Assembly (NCBI GenBank): GCA_030068145.1
Contig: JAPJBO010000011.1
Location: 124,001-188,000 of the forward strand
Direction: 5' to 3'
Origin: Diplonema papillatum
Taxonomy: Eukaryota > Euglenozoa > Diplonemea > Diplonemida > Diplonemidae
DNA length: 64,000 nt
Under the pieces are notes generated by a model. It saw only the letters and a list, made by a program, of their open reading frames with translations. It was not told the DNA's origin and did no database searches. Numbering within the stretch: position 1 is the stretch's first letter; every line of letters begins with the position of its first letter. The position numbers and the translations under genes are program-made. Shown here piece after piece: positions 20,951 through 30,900 of this stretch.

Positions 20951-21045
20951 GACAGTCCCTCCCCAGCTTGGGCGCCGCTGGCACCAGAAATATTGGGAGA
21001 AGACTGCCACCCGCCGTGCGATGGCACCCGCTCCCCCCGTTTTTG

Positions 21046-21125
21046 TTGAGGTACGCGGCGGAGTCCAGCCTCGGAAGCTGGAGCTGGAGCCGGAGAAAAA
21101 AAAACAGGCGTCACACCCGCTTTTC
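21046..21125. mobile_element. MITE-E fragment
   Basis: GCGGAGTCCAGCCTCGGAAG, CTGGAGCTGGAGC and CACACCCGCTTTTCG: left end and one hairpin arm only. Confidence 0.5.
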
Positions 21126-21209
21126 GTATTTTGTATCAGAAAAAGCCAAAACAAAAAAAACGCGAAAGGACGGTGCTACGGCATGATTCGGCAAACCGCT
21201 GCTAAACGC

Positions 21210-21292
21210 AGTGCAGTAAACTCAGTGCATGCTAATCCATGTGGTTCATGTACTTAAAAGAACTCAATGCTAAACGAACATGACGTGGACGG
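21210..21292 (+). repeat. REP-T (~80 bp)
   Basis: GTGCATGCTAATCCATGTGG, TTCATGTACTTAAAAGAAC and TCAATGCT are shared with 44505-44588 at near identity; otherwise unknown. Confidence 0.6.
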
Positions 21293-21336
21293 CATAGAGA
21301 GAGTACGAACTGCGCATTTCTTTTCGGGTGTGCATG

Positions 21337-21842
21337 TAAAGGGGGGGGGGGGGGGGGGGGAATAATAGCAGTTACCGTAATTGGAATAATGTTGAACTGG
21401 ACTAAAGCTGGAACGGGTAAATGACAGACCAAGTAAAACCTGGGACACCCCCCAAAAATGGGCTGGGTGTCCCAGGTTTTACCGGTTCGGCATTTTTTTC
21501 TTTTCGGGGTTTGCGACTTTGCGTACTTCGCGGAATATCACGACCCCGGTGCTTGCCCGCACCTTCGGGGGCTCAATACTCAGCTCGACCCCTAGATGCC
21601 GCTGTCGTTGGAGGCTGCAAGACCACCACTGGTGCAGTCACGCAGGTGACTACCTGGGACACCCCCCCGGGTGTTGTCCCAGGTTTTACCCGGTTCAACA
21701 TTAATCCAATTACGGTATTTGACACACGTCTGGTTGCCTAAAAACACTACCACGACTTGATCCTGCTACTGTTCGGCTACCCGGAACTTTTTTTAGTATT
21801 CGACAAGTCGAATAATAACGCAGGTGTTATTATCCGACCCCG
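21337..21842. mobile_element. MITE-D copy interrupted by MITE-C
   Basis: The left end is AAAG plus a ~20-bp G-run and GAATAATAGCAGT. After the nested MITE-C the MITE-D sequence resumes with TTTGACACACGTCTGGTTG, AAAACACTACC, GGCTACCCGGAACTTTTTTT and ends GTGTTATTATCCGACCCCG. Confidence 0.7.
21373..21718. mobile_element. MITE-C copy nested in MITE-D
   Basis: Starts TACCGTAATTGGAATAATG and ends CATTAATCCAATTACGGTA. Inner arms (GTAAAACCTGGGACACCCC and its complement) are present twice, so the element is a compound of two foldbacks. The uninterrupted host site in the 22657 MITE-D copy reads CAGTTATTTGAC, so the insertion used a TA. Confidence 0.7.
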
Positions 21843-21867
21843 CTTTTCGGATGTGACTCGAGCGCCC

Positions 21868-21905
21868 TCTTCAACCCCAGCTTCTGAGGCTGGCCTCCAC
21901 CGTTT
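21868..21905. mobile_element. MITE-E end fragment
   Basis: CCCCAGCTTCTGAGGCTGGC followed by CTCCACC, a lone right end. Confidence 0.4.
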
Positions 21906-22656
21906 AGTTGAGGTCCACCAGCATCAGCCTCGAGACCGACCGGCACTTAACCTTGCGTACGGTGACTGAGCCGATGCCGATTGACGCAGACCCGCTTGTG
22001 TGACGAAGTGTCCCAAAATGAAATGCTGGCCCCGTTTTGACGGCTCAGGCTTGGGTGAAAGTTTAGTGTCCGGTGAACCCGAACTACGGAAGCGCATCAC
22101 TGGGCCACCGCAAAGGCCGAATGCTTGCAACCAACCATTGTCTGACCCCGCACCCAATTAAGAGTCCGAAGGGCGTAAAGGGCTGGCCTCTTGCATCGAA
22201 CGAGTTCACACAACCGCCAACCTCAAAATCTTTCCGTTTACCACGTTGTTTTCCGGCTTCGTCGGAGTGGCCAGGACTTGCCCACCCGTCTTTGGCCACC
22301 ACCGACGAAAAGACCGCGAAGAGTATGCCAACCGAACATCAAGAAGCCCGTGCAATAGAAGCCTCCCGTCCTCAAAGAAATGACAGGGTCCAGTCCCTCA
22401 TGGTTTCATGCCTCACTTACGGAGTCCTTGTGCTCCCATCCTTTCTCTCCCCCTCGCCTCTCGAATAGGGCTCGGATGCTTGCATCAAGCGCGCCATGAG
22501 AGGACCAGTGTTCCGCCTAAAAAAACTATCCGCATTCCACTCTTCTCGCTTCTTCTCTATTCAGACAATCCCCATTTTCAAAACACACGGTTGTTCTCTC
22601 AACCGGAGACTTGACAACCCCATCCTCCTCAAAGCAAGCCTCAAACGGCAGTCTTC
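21906..22656. other. No gene recognised
   Basis: Short overlapping frames only. A degraded HP85-like piece (ATGCTTGCATCAAGC, CATGAGAGGACCAG) lies at 22470-22530. Confidence 0.4.
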
Positions 22657-22793
22657 TAAAAGGGGGGGTCGAATAATAACAGTTATTTGACACACGTCTG
22701 GTTGTCTAAAAACACTACCATTCGAATAATAATAAAAGTTGCTTGCACTCTAATAACACAGGTGTTATTATTCGACCCCCCCCTTTACCTAGG
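22657..22793. mobile_element. MITE-D copy, near complete
   Basis: Inverted ends TAAAAGGGGGGGTCGAATAA and TATTATTCGACCCCCCCC followed by TTTA. It has the internal CAGTTATTTGACACACGTCT block and a second short GAATAATAATAA arm. Confidence 0.75.
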
Positions 22794-22841
22794 CCTTAAC
22801 GTAGTTCTTTCCCATTTCTGTCAACCAGAGACTTGAAACAC

Positions 22842-23018
22842 CGGCATATGCACATGGTTCCGCCACTGATGCTAGCATGCACGTGCCCCGAAATCAGGTG
22901 TTAAGGGCCGCGATTTGCACAAGCTCTAAGCCGTTTCCTTCCCCTCCAGAGACTCAACGTCACCGGCGTACGCGTACGGATCATCCCCACTGATGGTAGC
23001 ATGCAAAAACCAGCGTGC
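22842..23018 (+). repeat. Two-copy tandem duplication (~105-bp period)
   Basis: AGAGACTYRAAA/ACG, CACCGGC-TA-GC-TA and CACTGATG-TAGCATGCA occur twice. No wider family was recognised. Confidence 0.5.
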
Positions 23019-23026
23019 CTAAAGAC

Positions 23027-23272
23027 GGTGGAGCCCAGCATCAGACGCTGGAGTTAAAGAGGGCGTGCCCGAGCCACACCCCGAAAAGCGGGTGTGCTAC
23101 GTGTAACTGCACCCGAAAGGCGGGTGTGACACCCGCTTTTTTATGGTGACAACCACGGTTGTCATCGTCAAATAGTGACGGTTGGCAGCGTACTGTGGAA
23201 ATTACCAAAACAGGTGATAACACGCACGCACAAAGAAAGCTTTGACTCGAGCTTCTGACGCTGGACTCCACC
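23027..23272. mobile_element. MITE-E copy carrying a REP-P insertion
   Basis: Left end CGGTGGAGCCCAGCATCAGA then CGCTGGAGTTAAAGAGGGCG; right end CTTCTGACGCTGGACTCCACC. Hairpins CCCGAAAAGCGGGTGTG and GGCGGGTGTGACACCCGC lie on the left. REP-P (23146-23222) occupies the middle. Confidence 0.7.
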
Positions 23273-23504
23273 GCGCAGCGGTTCGTCATGTATGCCCACC
23301 CTGAGGCGCTTTTTGCGAGGAACGCCCGCCGACTGCACACGTTGCCGCCCGTTTCAACTTGCACAACTTGAAAAACCAACGAGGGGAGAGGGACGGCGGG
23401 GAAAAAAAAACACGCCAACCGAACATCAAGAAGCCCATGCAATAGACCCCCCTCTCCCTTTCAAAACCGGAACCAATCACAACGACTCACCTTCCCTTTC
23501 CCAC

Positions 23505-23570
23505 AGTGGAGTCCAGCCTCAGATGTTTGAGCTGAAGTCGGTGCGCCCGAGACCCGATGCCAAGATCTCT
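23505..23570. mobile_element. MITE-E left-end fragment
   Basis: AGTGGAGTCCAGCCTCAGAT then GAGCTGAAGTCGGTGCGCCC; the right end is missing. Confidence 0.5.
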
Positions 23571-23923
23571 TTGCAAGGCACCGTTATCACCGTTCATAGC
23601 GCACAGGTCTTGATATGAGGGGGTGTCCCAGCCTTCGGAATACCAGCAGGGTCAGTGTCCCTTGGACAGCCATGCTACGAACGAAAACGCTTCGCTCCTC
23701 CCTCCGTCAGTAGGAGGAATGCCTGGGGCACTCGTTTGAACAATGCAAATGTCGTGAGACTGTCGCTTCCTTTTGTTCTTGCACGGGTGGTACGCATTGA
23801 TTCGGCGACGATCCCCCTGTTGGCAGGAATCAAAAAACCAATACATTCGAAAATGGAAGAGAATGGCATCGTGGATCTTGCAGACCCAATGAGTATGTAG
23901 TGCGAGCCGTACTTACTTACTGG

Positions 23924-24230
23924 GAATTGTTGCTGGCTTCTTCTGGCATCATCGCACTCGTTCTGAGGCAGGATCTGCAGTCGTTGTCTGGCGTTTCTCT
24001 GGCCGCACACACACTCTCTCTCTCGGCCTGGGCTCTTTTTTCCGCTTGCTCGGATCTGTTTCGTTGTGGGTCTCTCCCACTTGACGGGATCGTCCCGTTT
24101 CGCCCTGGCCACTCCAATCGAAAGAGAACGGTGAAAAACCAGTCAGGATGGAACTCACATAAAGAACAAACGAAGGGGAAGAACACCGACCATGAGGCAA
24201 GCTATGATCGCCGCCGGGACGACGTCACGC
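23924..24230. repeat. Split direct repeat B2
   Basis: 307 bp, starting GAATTGTTGCTGGCTTCTTC and ending GGGACGACGTCACGC; pair of 24421-24727. Confidence 0.9.
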
Positions 24231-24246
24231 GGGGGATGGAGGGTGG

Positions 24247-24420
24247 GAAAAAGAAAGAGGAAGGTGTGACTGACATTCTTTGATCCTGCTGGGTCTTTTA
24301 GTTTTGCCAGAGTGACTGTCTACTTGAAACCCCGCCTCCTCCCAAAACTCTTCTGGTGTTGGTTTGGGTGGGTGCTCATCCTGCCATGCGCTTTGCTCCA
24401 ATTCCCACGGTAAACCACAG
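24247..24420. repeat. Split direct repeat A2
   Basis: 174 bp, from AAAGAAAGAGGAAGGTGTGA to CCCACGGTAAACCACAG; pair of 27738-27911. It directly abuts B1. Confidence 0.9.
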
Positions 24421-24727
24421 GAATTGTTGCTGGCTTCTTCTGGCATCATCGCACTCGTTCTGAGGCGGGATCTGCAGTCGTTGTCTGGCGTTTCTCTGGC
24501 CGCACACACACTCTCTCTCTCGGCCTGGGCTCTTTTTTCCGCTTGCTCGGATCTGTTTCGTTGTGGGTCTCTCCCACTTGACGGGATCGTCCCGTTTCGC
24601 CCTGGCCACTCCAATCGAAAGAGAACGGTGAAAAACCAGTCAGGATGGAACTCACATAAAGAACAAACGAAGGGGAAGAACACCGACCATGAGGCAAGCT
24701 ATGATCGCCGCTGGGACGACGTCACGC
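24421..24727. repeat. Split direct repeat B1
   Basis: 307 bp, pair of 23924-24230. The end of the RT-RNase H frame lies inside it. Confidence 0.9.
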
Positions 24728-27644
24728 CACCTGCCCCCCCGCGAGTAAAGAATGCCCTCACCGCAAGTACAAGTCGCTGTCGATCCTCTTCCGAGGCGTC
24801 AGCAGCAAGGGCGACTCTTGAAGGGACATCGGCCGGGTTCTCCTTCGTGCTGATCCACGAGATGGACCAGGAACATTTCAAATCCCGTAGTCGAGTCAAC
24901 GCGTGCACAACTGCGTCATTCAATGATTTGTTCAGCATGCAGTTCTTCTTTCGTGCCACCCCGACTACGGTAGTGTTGTCGACATGAACGTCGACTGCGC
25001 TACCTAATACTGACGGGGGTAGCGCATCCACGGCTCTCTTCAGAGCCAGTGCTTCTAGCGTGTTGATGTGGTGCCGAGCTTCCTGCTCGGTCCATGTGCC
25101 ACCCAACACGGTCAGCTCTGCTGTCTGCCGGTCAACCAGGACAGCGCCCCACCCCAGCAAGGAAGCGTCCACGTAGACCGCGTACGGACGGTTCGTGGAC
25201 GGACGCGTGAACCTTCTGTTCACATCGACAGAATCAACCCACGATCGCAAATCTCTCCGTACGGAGGCCGGCACAAGCACAGTCTCTGATTGGGTGCGGG
25301 TCCCCTTGTTGAGGCCGTTCGTTATCCGTCGCAAGAACTTGACGGCGAACCAGAACGAGCCGGGGAACGCGTTCACGACTGCGCTCGCATGGAGCAGGCG
25401 ACCGCCGAGCGATTCTAAATCGCCGGCGGTGGGGCTAGACAAATCCACGGCCCGGATCTTTTCGATCAGACGAGCCGCAGGAGAGACGGTCTTCCGACCG
25501 TGGTCAAAAGTGACCCCTATAAAATCGTAGCCCGAGGAAGCGTCGTTGCTATCCTCGGGCTTCCAAGAAGCATGGACCCGTGCGGCCAGCCGATCAAGTT
25601 CCTCGGTCTGGCAGAGCACTGCGGCACGGGACCCACTTATACGAATGTTGTCCACCCAGGCATGGACTGTTACCCCGTCGGCCGTGAATTCAGGCCCAAC
25701 GAAGTCTGGGTGACTTGCTAACGTTGCTGTTAGCGTGTGCATCAGCTCTGGTGCACACGAGTGTCCCATCGGCAGCCTATTTAGGACGTAGGCATTGCCT
25801 TGTTCATCGAGGAAACCGAAGTTCTTTCGAGCCTCCTCCGGGACTTCGACTTGATAAAAGCCACAACGCAAATCACGCGTTGTGGCGCACTCGGACTCGA
25901 CTACGTCGAGATACCCGGAGACGTGGCCCAATGGTACCTGAGCCACGTAGCCTTGGCGGCTCAGCAAGTCGTTAGCCTCCTGCGTCCACAGAATGAACCG
26001 TTGGCGCAGGCGGCCCGCCTTGTCTTCCACAACCGTAAAAGGCACGTTGCGGAAAGTACCCGGCGTGTCGGAAGGCGACGCGATGCCAAGCCTGACGAGC
26101 TCAGACGCGTGGGAGTGCATGAGGTGACTCCTCCTCTGCTGGCCCTCGGAAGAGTTTCCTTCTTTCGCGCCACGAACGGGGGAAAACGTGGCGTTCCAGA
26201 CCGAGTCAAATCTGACGCGTACGTCAGGTTTCATCCTGAGCCGGAGCGCCTCCGTGTCCATGGCCGGCACCGCCGCCACGTGGAGAGGTGCCTCCTTTTC
26301 CGCCTGCGACTGTGGAAGACGCGTGTTATGCGCACGTCGGGTAAAGCCGTGGACCCGACGGCCCACAACGTCGCTCAGCGGAGCCAGATCATCCCCTACG
26401 TGCGGCGGCAATGCTGCAAACCCAGAGGCGGGCACGGCTGGCGGAGCGGGTAACTCTTCGGCGGGCAGCAGATCTGCCACCCTGTACTCCGGAACGCTCT
26501 GAAGCGCGGAAGTCATGGGGAAAAACCCCCCTGGAGAAGGCGCTCCTCCTGCAAAGGCCGGCACATTCAAAGCATTCAGGGAAGAATTAAAAGGAGCGCC
26601 GGCCTCCCACATACCAAAAATAGAAGGGGCGAACCCCGTGACACCTAGCGGTGCCATCCCTGGTTGCACAGGGGTTGGCAGCGAAAAAGGGCCTAGCCCA
26701 TCTACCACCCTGGGTGCCATCCCGAGGGCAGGACTCCACTCACCCACCGCGAAACTTCTCGCCCCCAAAAGGTCCTCTTCCGGGCCGGGTCGCAGCGTAC
26801 CGTCTGAGCACGCTACGTGTTCCCCTGACGGGAAATCGCCAACCGGACCGGGTCGCTGCGCATCGGGGCATGAGTTGTCACACCCAACACCACCGCTGTG
26901 GCCGATGTCATGCGCCGCGTAACCGCAGGTCGTTGCGCCTGCGGGGCCTCGCGCTGCGTCGCTCTGCGAACCTGAATCCGCGCTGAGTCGCTGCGCTAAG
27001 GGTCCCCCTGCATTCGGGGAAGTGCGGGCTGTGGCACGGGTGTCAGACGAAGAGGCAGTGCCTCGCTGGTGTTCGTCAATGACCATTCCCGTGGGGTTGG
27101 TTGACTGGTTGTCGGTTGGTCGGGGAGGGAGGAGGGGAGCGTTCGGAAGGTCGGGCTGCCGCGGAGGCGTCACCGCTTCGCCCTGGTCGCGCTTGCGACG
27201 GCGCCGAACCGCGGGAGGGATACGCCTCCTCCGCCTGCGCGGCCTCTCCTCGGAAGGCGGTGCCCCGCTGACCGACTGGCGGCGCTCCCACCAGAGCCCA
27301 GCCGCCGCCCTGTCCAGCGCGTCCTCGCTCTCCAGCTGCAATTGCATCTGGAACTCCTTCCGCGAGAACCCCTCGCGGGCGCACACGAACTCGATGCGCA
27401 GTTCCCGCAGCAACAGCTCTCCCAACGACACGAACTGACGGCGACCACGCCACCCCTCGAGCGACTCTGCGACGTAGAGCCACTCCCGCAAGGGCTCGAA
27501 CCGACTCTCCAACGCGCACACGCAGTCGGACCCGAACGCGTGCCCCGGAACAACATACTCGAGCTGGAGCTCGAGGATCACGTCCTCGGCGCGCTGACCG
27601 CACCCGAGGTCCCGCCACACATCGCTCGTCCTCCGGTCTCTCAT
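24699..27644 (-). CDS. Reverse transcriptase-RNase H polyprotein of the retroelement
   Basis: 981 codons from ATG at 27644. Residues 1-160 form an N-terminal region with a strongly basic stretch (RPRRRRRRIPPAVRRRRKR, ~134-152), possibly nucleic-acid binding. Residues 160-450 are Pro/Gly/Ser-rich and probably disordered. Residues ~540-770 are a reverse transcriptase: RQRFILWTQEAN, DLRCGFYQVEV (catalytic Asp), LPMGHSCAPELM and the AWVDNIRI active-site box. Residues ~820-945 are RNase H: VYVDASLLGWGA, NTLEALALKRAV, VHVDNTTVVG and WISTKENPADVPSR. The order RT then RNase H without protease or integrase fits DIRS-order elements. No tyrosine recombinase motif is seen after RNase H. The assignment to RT-RNase H is firm; the VIPER-like placement is an inference from motif style and repeat layout. 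Confidence 0.9.
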   Translation of the reverse strand: MRDRRTSDVWRDLGCGQRAEDVILELQLEYVVPGHAFGSDCVCALESRFEPLREWLYVAESLEGWRGRRQFVSLGELLLRELRIEFVCAREGFSRKEFQMQLQLESEDALDRAAAGLWWERRQSVSGAPPSEERPRRRRRRIPPAVRRRRKRDQGEAVTPPRQPDLPNAPLLPPRPTDNQSTNPTGMVIDEHQRGTASSSDTRATARTSPNAGGPLAQRLSADSGSQSDAARGPAGATTCGYAAHDIGHSGGVGCDNSCPDAQRPGPVGDFPSGEHVACSDGTLRPGPEEDLLGARSFAVGEWSPALGMAPRVVDGLGPFSLPTPVQPGMAPLGVTGFAPSIFGMWEAGAPFNSSLNALNVPAFAGGAPSPGGFFPMTSALQSVPEYRVADLLPAEELPAPPAVPASGFAALPPHVGDDLAPLSDVVGRRVHGFTRRAHNTRLPQSQAEKEAPLHVAAVPAMDTEALRLRMKPDVRVRFDSVWNATFSPVRGAKEGNSSEGQQRRSHLMHSHASELVRLGIASPSDTPGTFRNVPFTVVEDKAGRLRQRFILWTQEANDLLSRQGYVAQVPLGHVSGYLDVVESECATTRDLRCGFYQVEVPEEARKNFGFLDEQGNAYVLNRLPMGHSCAPELMHTLTATLASHPDFVGPEFTADGVTVHAWVDNIRISGSRAAVLCQTEELDRLAARVHASWKPEDSNDASSGYDFIGVTFDHGRKTVSPAARLIEKIRAVDLSSPTAGDLESLGGRLLHASAVVNAFPGSFWFAVKFLRRITNGLNKGTRTQSETVLVPASVRRDLRSWVDSVDVNRRFTRPSTNRPYAVYVDASLLGWGAVLVDRQTAELTVLGGTWTEQEARHHINTLEALALKRAVDALPPSVLGSAVDVHVDNTTVVGVARKKNCMLNKSLNDAVVHALTRLRDLKCSWSISWISTKENPADVPSRVALAADASEEDRQRLVLAVRAFFTRGGAGGVTSSQRRS

Positions 27645-27737
27645 CCCGACATCAGCGAAAAAAGAGAAAAGGGAAGCGTGTCGCGTGTTTTCTCGTGTCG
27701 TGGGTGTTCGTGTGCTTTACCGAAAAAGGAGGTAGAG

Positions 27738-27911
27738 AAAAAAGAAAGAGGAAGGTGTGACTGACATTCTTTGATCCTGCTGGGTCTTTTAGTTTTGCCA
27801 GAGTGACTGTCTACTTGAAACCCCGCCTCCTCCCAAAACTCTTCTGGTGTTGGTTTGGGTGGGTGCTCATCCTGCCATGCGCTTTGCTCCAATTCCCACG
27901 GTAAACCACAG
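27738..27911. repeat. Split direct repeat A1
   Basis: 174 bp, pair of 24247-24420; outer 5' end of the retroelement on the minus strand. Confidence 0.9.
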
Positions 27912-27919
27912 TACTGTAG

Positions 27920-28426
27920 TGTACTGTAATGTACTGTAGTGGAGTGTATTGTAGTGTAGTGTAGTGTAGTGTAGTGTAGTGTAGTGTAGTGTAGTGTAGT
28001 GTAGTGTAGTGTAGTGTAGTGTAGTGTAGTGTAGTGTAGTGTAGTGTAGTGTAGTGTAGTGTAGTGTAGTGTAGTGTAGTGTAGTGTAGTGTAGTGTAGT
28101 GTAGTGTAGTGTAGTGTAGTGTAGTGTAGTGTAGTGTAGTGTAGTGTAGTGTAGTGTAGTGTAGTGTAGTGTAGTGTAGTGTAGTGTAGTGTAGTGTAGT
28201 GTAGTGTAGTGTAGTGTAGTGTAGTGTAGTGTAGTGTAGTGTAGTGTAGTGTAGTGTAGTGTAGTGTAGTGTAGTGTAGTGTAGTGTAGTGTAGTGTAGT
28301 GTAGTGTAGTGTAGTGTAGTGTAGTGTAGTGTAGTGTAGTGTAGTGTAGTGTAGTGTAGTGTAGTGTAGTGTAGTGTAGTGTAGTGTAGTGTAGTGTAGT
28401 GTAGTGTAGTGTAGAGTAACCCTGCT
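27920..28426 (+). repeat. (GTAGT)n microsatellite, ~95 uninterrupted units
   Basis: Starts with variant units (ACTGTAGTGTACTGTAATG) and becomes pure from ~27950 to ~28410. The minus-strand frames reading LHYTT repeats are by-products. Shorter degenerate GTGTAGTGTAATGTAGTG lies at 28660-28690. Confidence 0.95.
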
Positions 28427-28871
28427 TTTCCCGTCCAACGGATCCGCGTGAGAGACAGTGCCCTGCACATTAAACTAAGATCCTCTCCCCCAACCACCTG
28501 GTTCAACAACCAGTGGTGCAAGCACGCGCTCTTTATCCTGAAGAAAATATTCCTCCCAACTGCTCTGCAGCATTCCCAAGTGCGTGGGACCTTTCTTCGG
28601 AAGGACGCACGCACTCACCTTCGACTTATATGCAGCATTCACTGACATTGACACTGTAGTGCGGTGTAGTGTAATGTAGTGTGTAGTGCAGTGAAGAGGC
28701 CACTCCATCGTGCAGTGTTGTCAGATGGGTGGTTGGCCGCCGTATTTATTTGTGCCTCGCATCGATCTGTGTCTCGCGCCCCTTTCGTGTTTCTGGGCGT
28801 ATACTCAAGGGAAAAGTGCCTTAGGGGACTAGTCCCAATGTGAAATGTGCCCAACGGGGACTAGTCCCTAT

Positions 28872-28993
28872 TTTGCATTACAATTCCAGGTAAGAATTTG
28901 CAAAGAAAGTTGCTTGCAAAAGAGTTGCTTTTTGCATTACAATTCCTGGTAAGAATTTGCAAAAAAAGTTGCTTGCAAAAGAGTTGCTAAGTG
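28872..28993 (+). repeat. Two-copy 61-bp tandem repeat
   Basis: TTTTGCATTACAATTCCWGG, TAAGAATTTGCAAA and GTTGCTTGCAAAAGAGTTGC, twice in a row. Confidence 0.8.
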
Positions 28994-29049
28994 CATTTCC
29001 CAGTACTTCTCAATAAAAATCAAGCGAACTTTAACTCTAAACATAGAAG

Positions 29050-29345
29050 ACGCCTACCGTAGGCGCGTAAATTTGGTAGGCGTTTCGTAGGCGCATTGTA
29101 GCCTCATGGTAGGCGTTTCGTAGGCGCTTTGTAGCCTCATGGTAGGCGCTTCGTAGCCTCATGGTGGGCGCTTTGTAGCCTCATGGTAGGCGCTTCGTAG
29201 CCTCATGGTGGGCGCTTTATAGCCTCATGGTAGGCGCTTCGTAGGCGCTTTGTAGCCTCATAGTAGGCGCTTCGTAGCCTTGCTTTTCCGCATTTTCGGC
29301 GCCTTGGTAGGCGCTTGGTAGGCGCGGTAGGCGCTTTTGGGCAAT
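29050..29345 (+). repeat. TAGGCGCTTYGTAGCCTCAT subterminal array
   Basis: About 15 irregular units of GGTAGGCG(C)TTYGTAGGCGC or TTTGTAGCCTCAT. The inverse motif recurs at 30790-30895 near the other end of the same element. Confidence 0.85.
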
Positions 29346-30330
29346 GGGTGGTTCACTAGATCTCAGGCTACTTTTTGGCTTGGGCTACTCCAAGGGCTTA
29401 GCAGACAGTGCAATGTTGAAGGAAATGAGCAGCATGGCGTCTCTTGCCCAACAATCCAGGGGACTGCGCTCAACTAGAAATCCCGTATGGCCACGCATCC
29501 AAATGGCCACGCCCATGGATGACTATGTGAGAGGCCAGAACGTCGCAGAACTCCATCTTTCTCACGACCAAGACGCTGGCCGCCATAGGCCGCGCGGTGG
29601 ACAAGGAGGGACCCGCAGCAACAACAAGACGACGATACTCCGCGAGTCGAACTCTCCCGCCCGCCAGGATACCAGCCAGGGCTGTACCACCCACGGTGCC
29701 AGAGCGGCTGGCCGCTACACGCCTACGACAGAACGACGGCACAGTCAAATGCCTGCTTACTCGGATGCCTGCTACTTTGATGCCTGTTTATTCAGATGCC
29801 TGCTAGTCGGCCACAACTCAAATGCATTTGTCCTCACTTCGTGTTGGACCGGACCACCCACAACTTAACGGCGCTAAGTTTGACTCGTCGTCCTCTTCTG
29901 TCGAGGGCACCTCGAAGGCCTCCTGTCTTGCTGAGACTGCTGCGGACTTCCATGCTCAAAGCTCCGATTCGCGCTGGACGGTACATTGGCGTCCAAGGAA
30001 AGCTTCGAAAGGAGGCCCGACCTTGCTGACGAACTTGCAGACATCCGTGAAAAAGAAAGTCGTGACGAAGACTGACGCGGAAACTGAGTGTTTGCTGACG
30101 TACTTGCCGGGCTCAACGACAAACCCGGAAAGACCTGGACCACCTTCCAAAGCAGCACTCGAAGGACCAAGGCCAGGCCTTGGGCGCCGCCCATCGAGCG
30201 ATAGACTCTGGGACCGAAGTGGGCAAGGCGCACTAATGCTGAAACCTGTCGCGAACAAGTTGCTGACTCTCTCCAGCGGCAAAGGAACATGGGCCAGGTC
30301 TGGACCAGAAGTTGTCGCTTAAGAACTGTG
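29344..30330 (+). pseudogene. Degraded coding region inside the CTAGT-ended element
   Basis: Several plus-strand frames take turns: MGGSLDLRLLFGLGYSKGL from 29344, SVKKKVVTKTDAETECLL near 30050, and, in a third phase, TWTTFQSSTRRTKARPW near 30140. Composition is protein-like but switches phase and meets stops, as expected for a decayed gene or an unspliced one. No family is recognised. Confidence 0.35.
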
Positions 30331-30779
30331 TTCGTATTATGAGCCCTGCCGATTCAAGGCGATCTTCCTCTTGTTCGAAAAAGAGGTCCATTTGGAAACC
30401 CGCTGTCGACGGTGACAGGCTTCATGCTCAACAGTGACTCCCTCAAGTGTGGGTGAGCAGTTTCCGCTGCCCAGTAGGCCCATGCCCCTTTCGGACCAGT
30501 TTTTGTCAAAGTAGCCGACTGTTCGAACTCGGTCTTGCACTCTGCTGTAAGCAGCTTTTTCTAGAAAGCTTCGACAAGGATGTTGGTAGACTCGGCCTGC
30601 TTTGCTGGTGGTGGTTGCGTACTGAAGCAGTGGCGGGGTTCAGAAGCGTAGCACGGTATATCGCGTAATTAGGGTGCCTTCTAGGCATAGTGTGAAGGCT
30701 CCTTCAGAGACAAAAATGAAATGAAGAAATCGCGGACGAAGAGGGAAGGCCGGGCGAGGCCGTTCGTGTTTCGGTCGAC

Positions 30780-30900
30780 AGCCGAAGCGCCCACCGAGCG
30801 TTTTTGGAGCCTACGAAGGCCCAAAAAGCGCCTACCAAGCGCCTACCGCGCTAACGAATTCCATTGAAAAAAGCGCATACCATGCGCCTATCGCCTACCA
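30780..30900 (-). repeat. CGCCTACC subterminal repeats, inverse of 29050-29345
   Basis: AAGCGCCTACCAAGCGCCTA followed by CCGCG, GCGCATACCATGCGCC and TATCGCCTACCAATTG. Confidence 0.7.

Larger units (their letters stand above)
23924..27911 (-). mobile_element. Retroelement with split direct repeats (DIRS order, PAT/Ngaro/VIPER-like)
   Basis: On the minus strand the order is A1 (27911-27738), ORF (27644-24699), B1 (24727-24421), A2 (24420-24247), B2 (24230-23924). A1 matches A2, and B1 matches B2. This A1-ORF-B1-A2-B2 layout is the split-direct-repeat plan of tyrosine-recombinase retroelements. The paired repeats are ~99% alike by eye, so the copy is young. The RT-RNase H frame looks whole. No tyrosine recombinase reading frame is visible within these limits, so integration may depend on another copy or on a product not recognised here. 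It sits beside a (GTAGT)n array. Confidence 0.85.

Noticed and set aside
23924-24727. Long terminal repeats of a Gypsy/Copia-type element
   Set aside because: The two 307-bp repeats lie on the same side of the ORF and the 174-bp pair is split across it, which fits split direct repeats rather than LTRs; there is no integrase or protease motif.
27920-28426. Telomeric repeat
   Set aside because: GTAGT does not match known telomere units, lies internally, and is flanked by a mobile element.
27641-28614. Frames reading LHYTT repeats over the GTAGT array
   Set aside because: They are translations of a pentanucleotide microsatellite, open in several phases.
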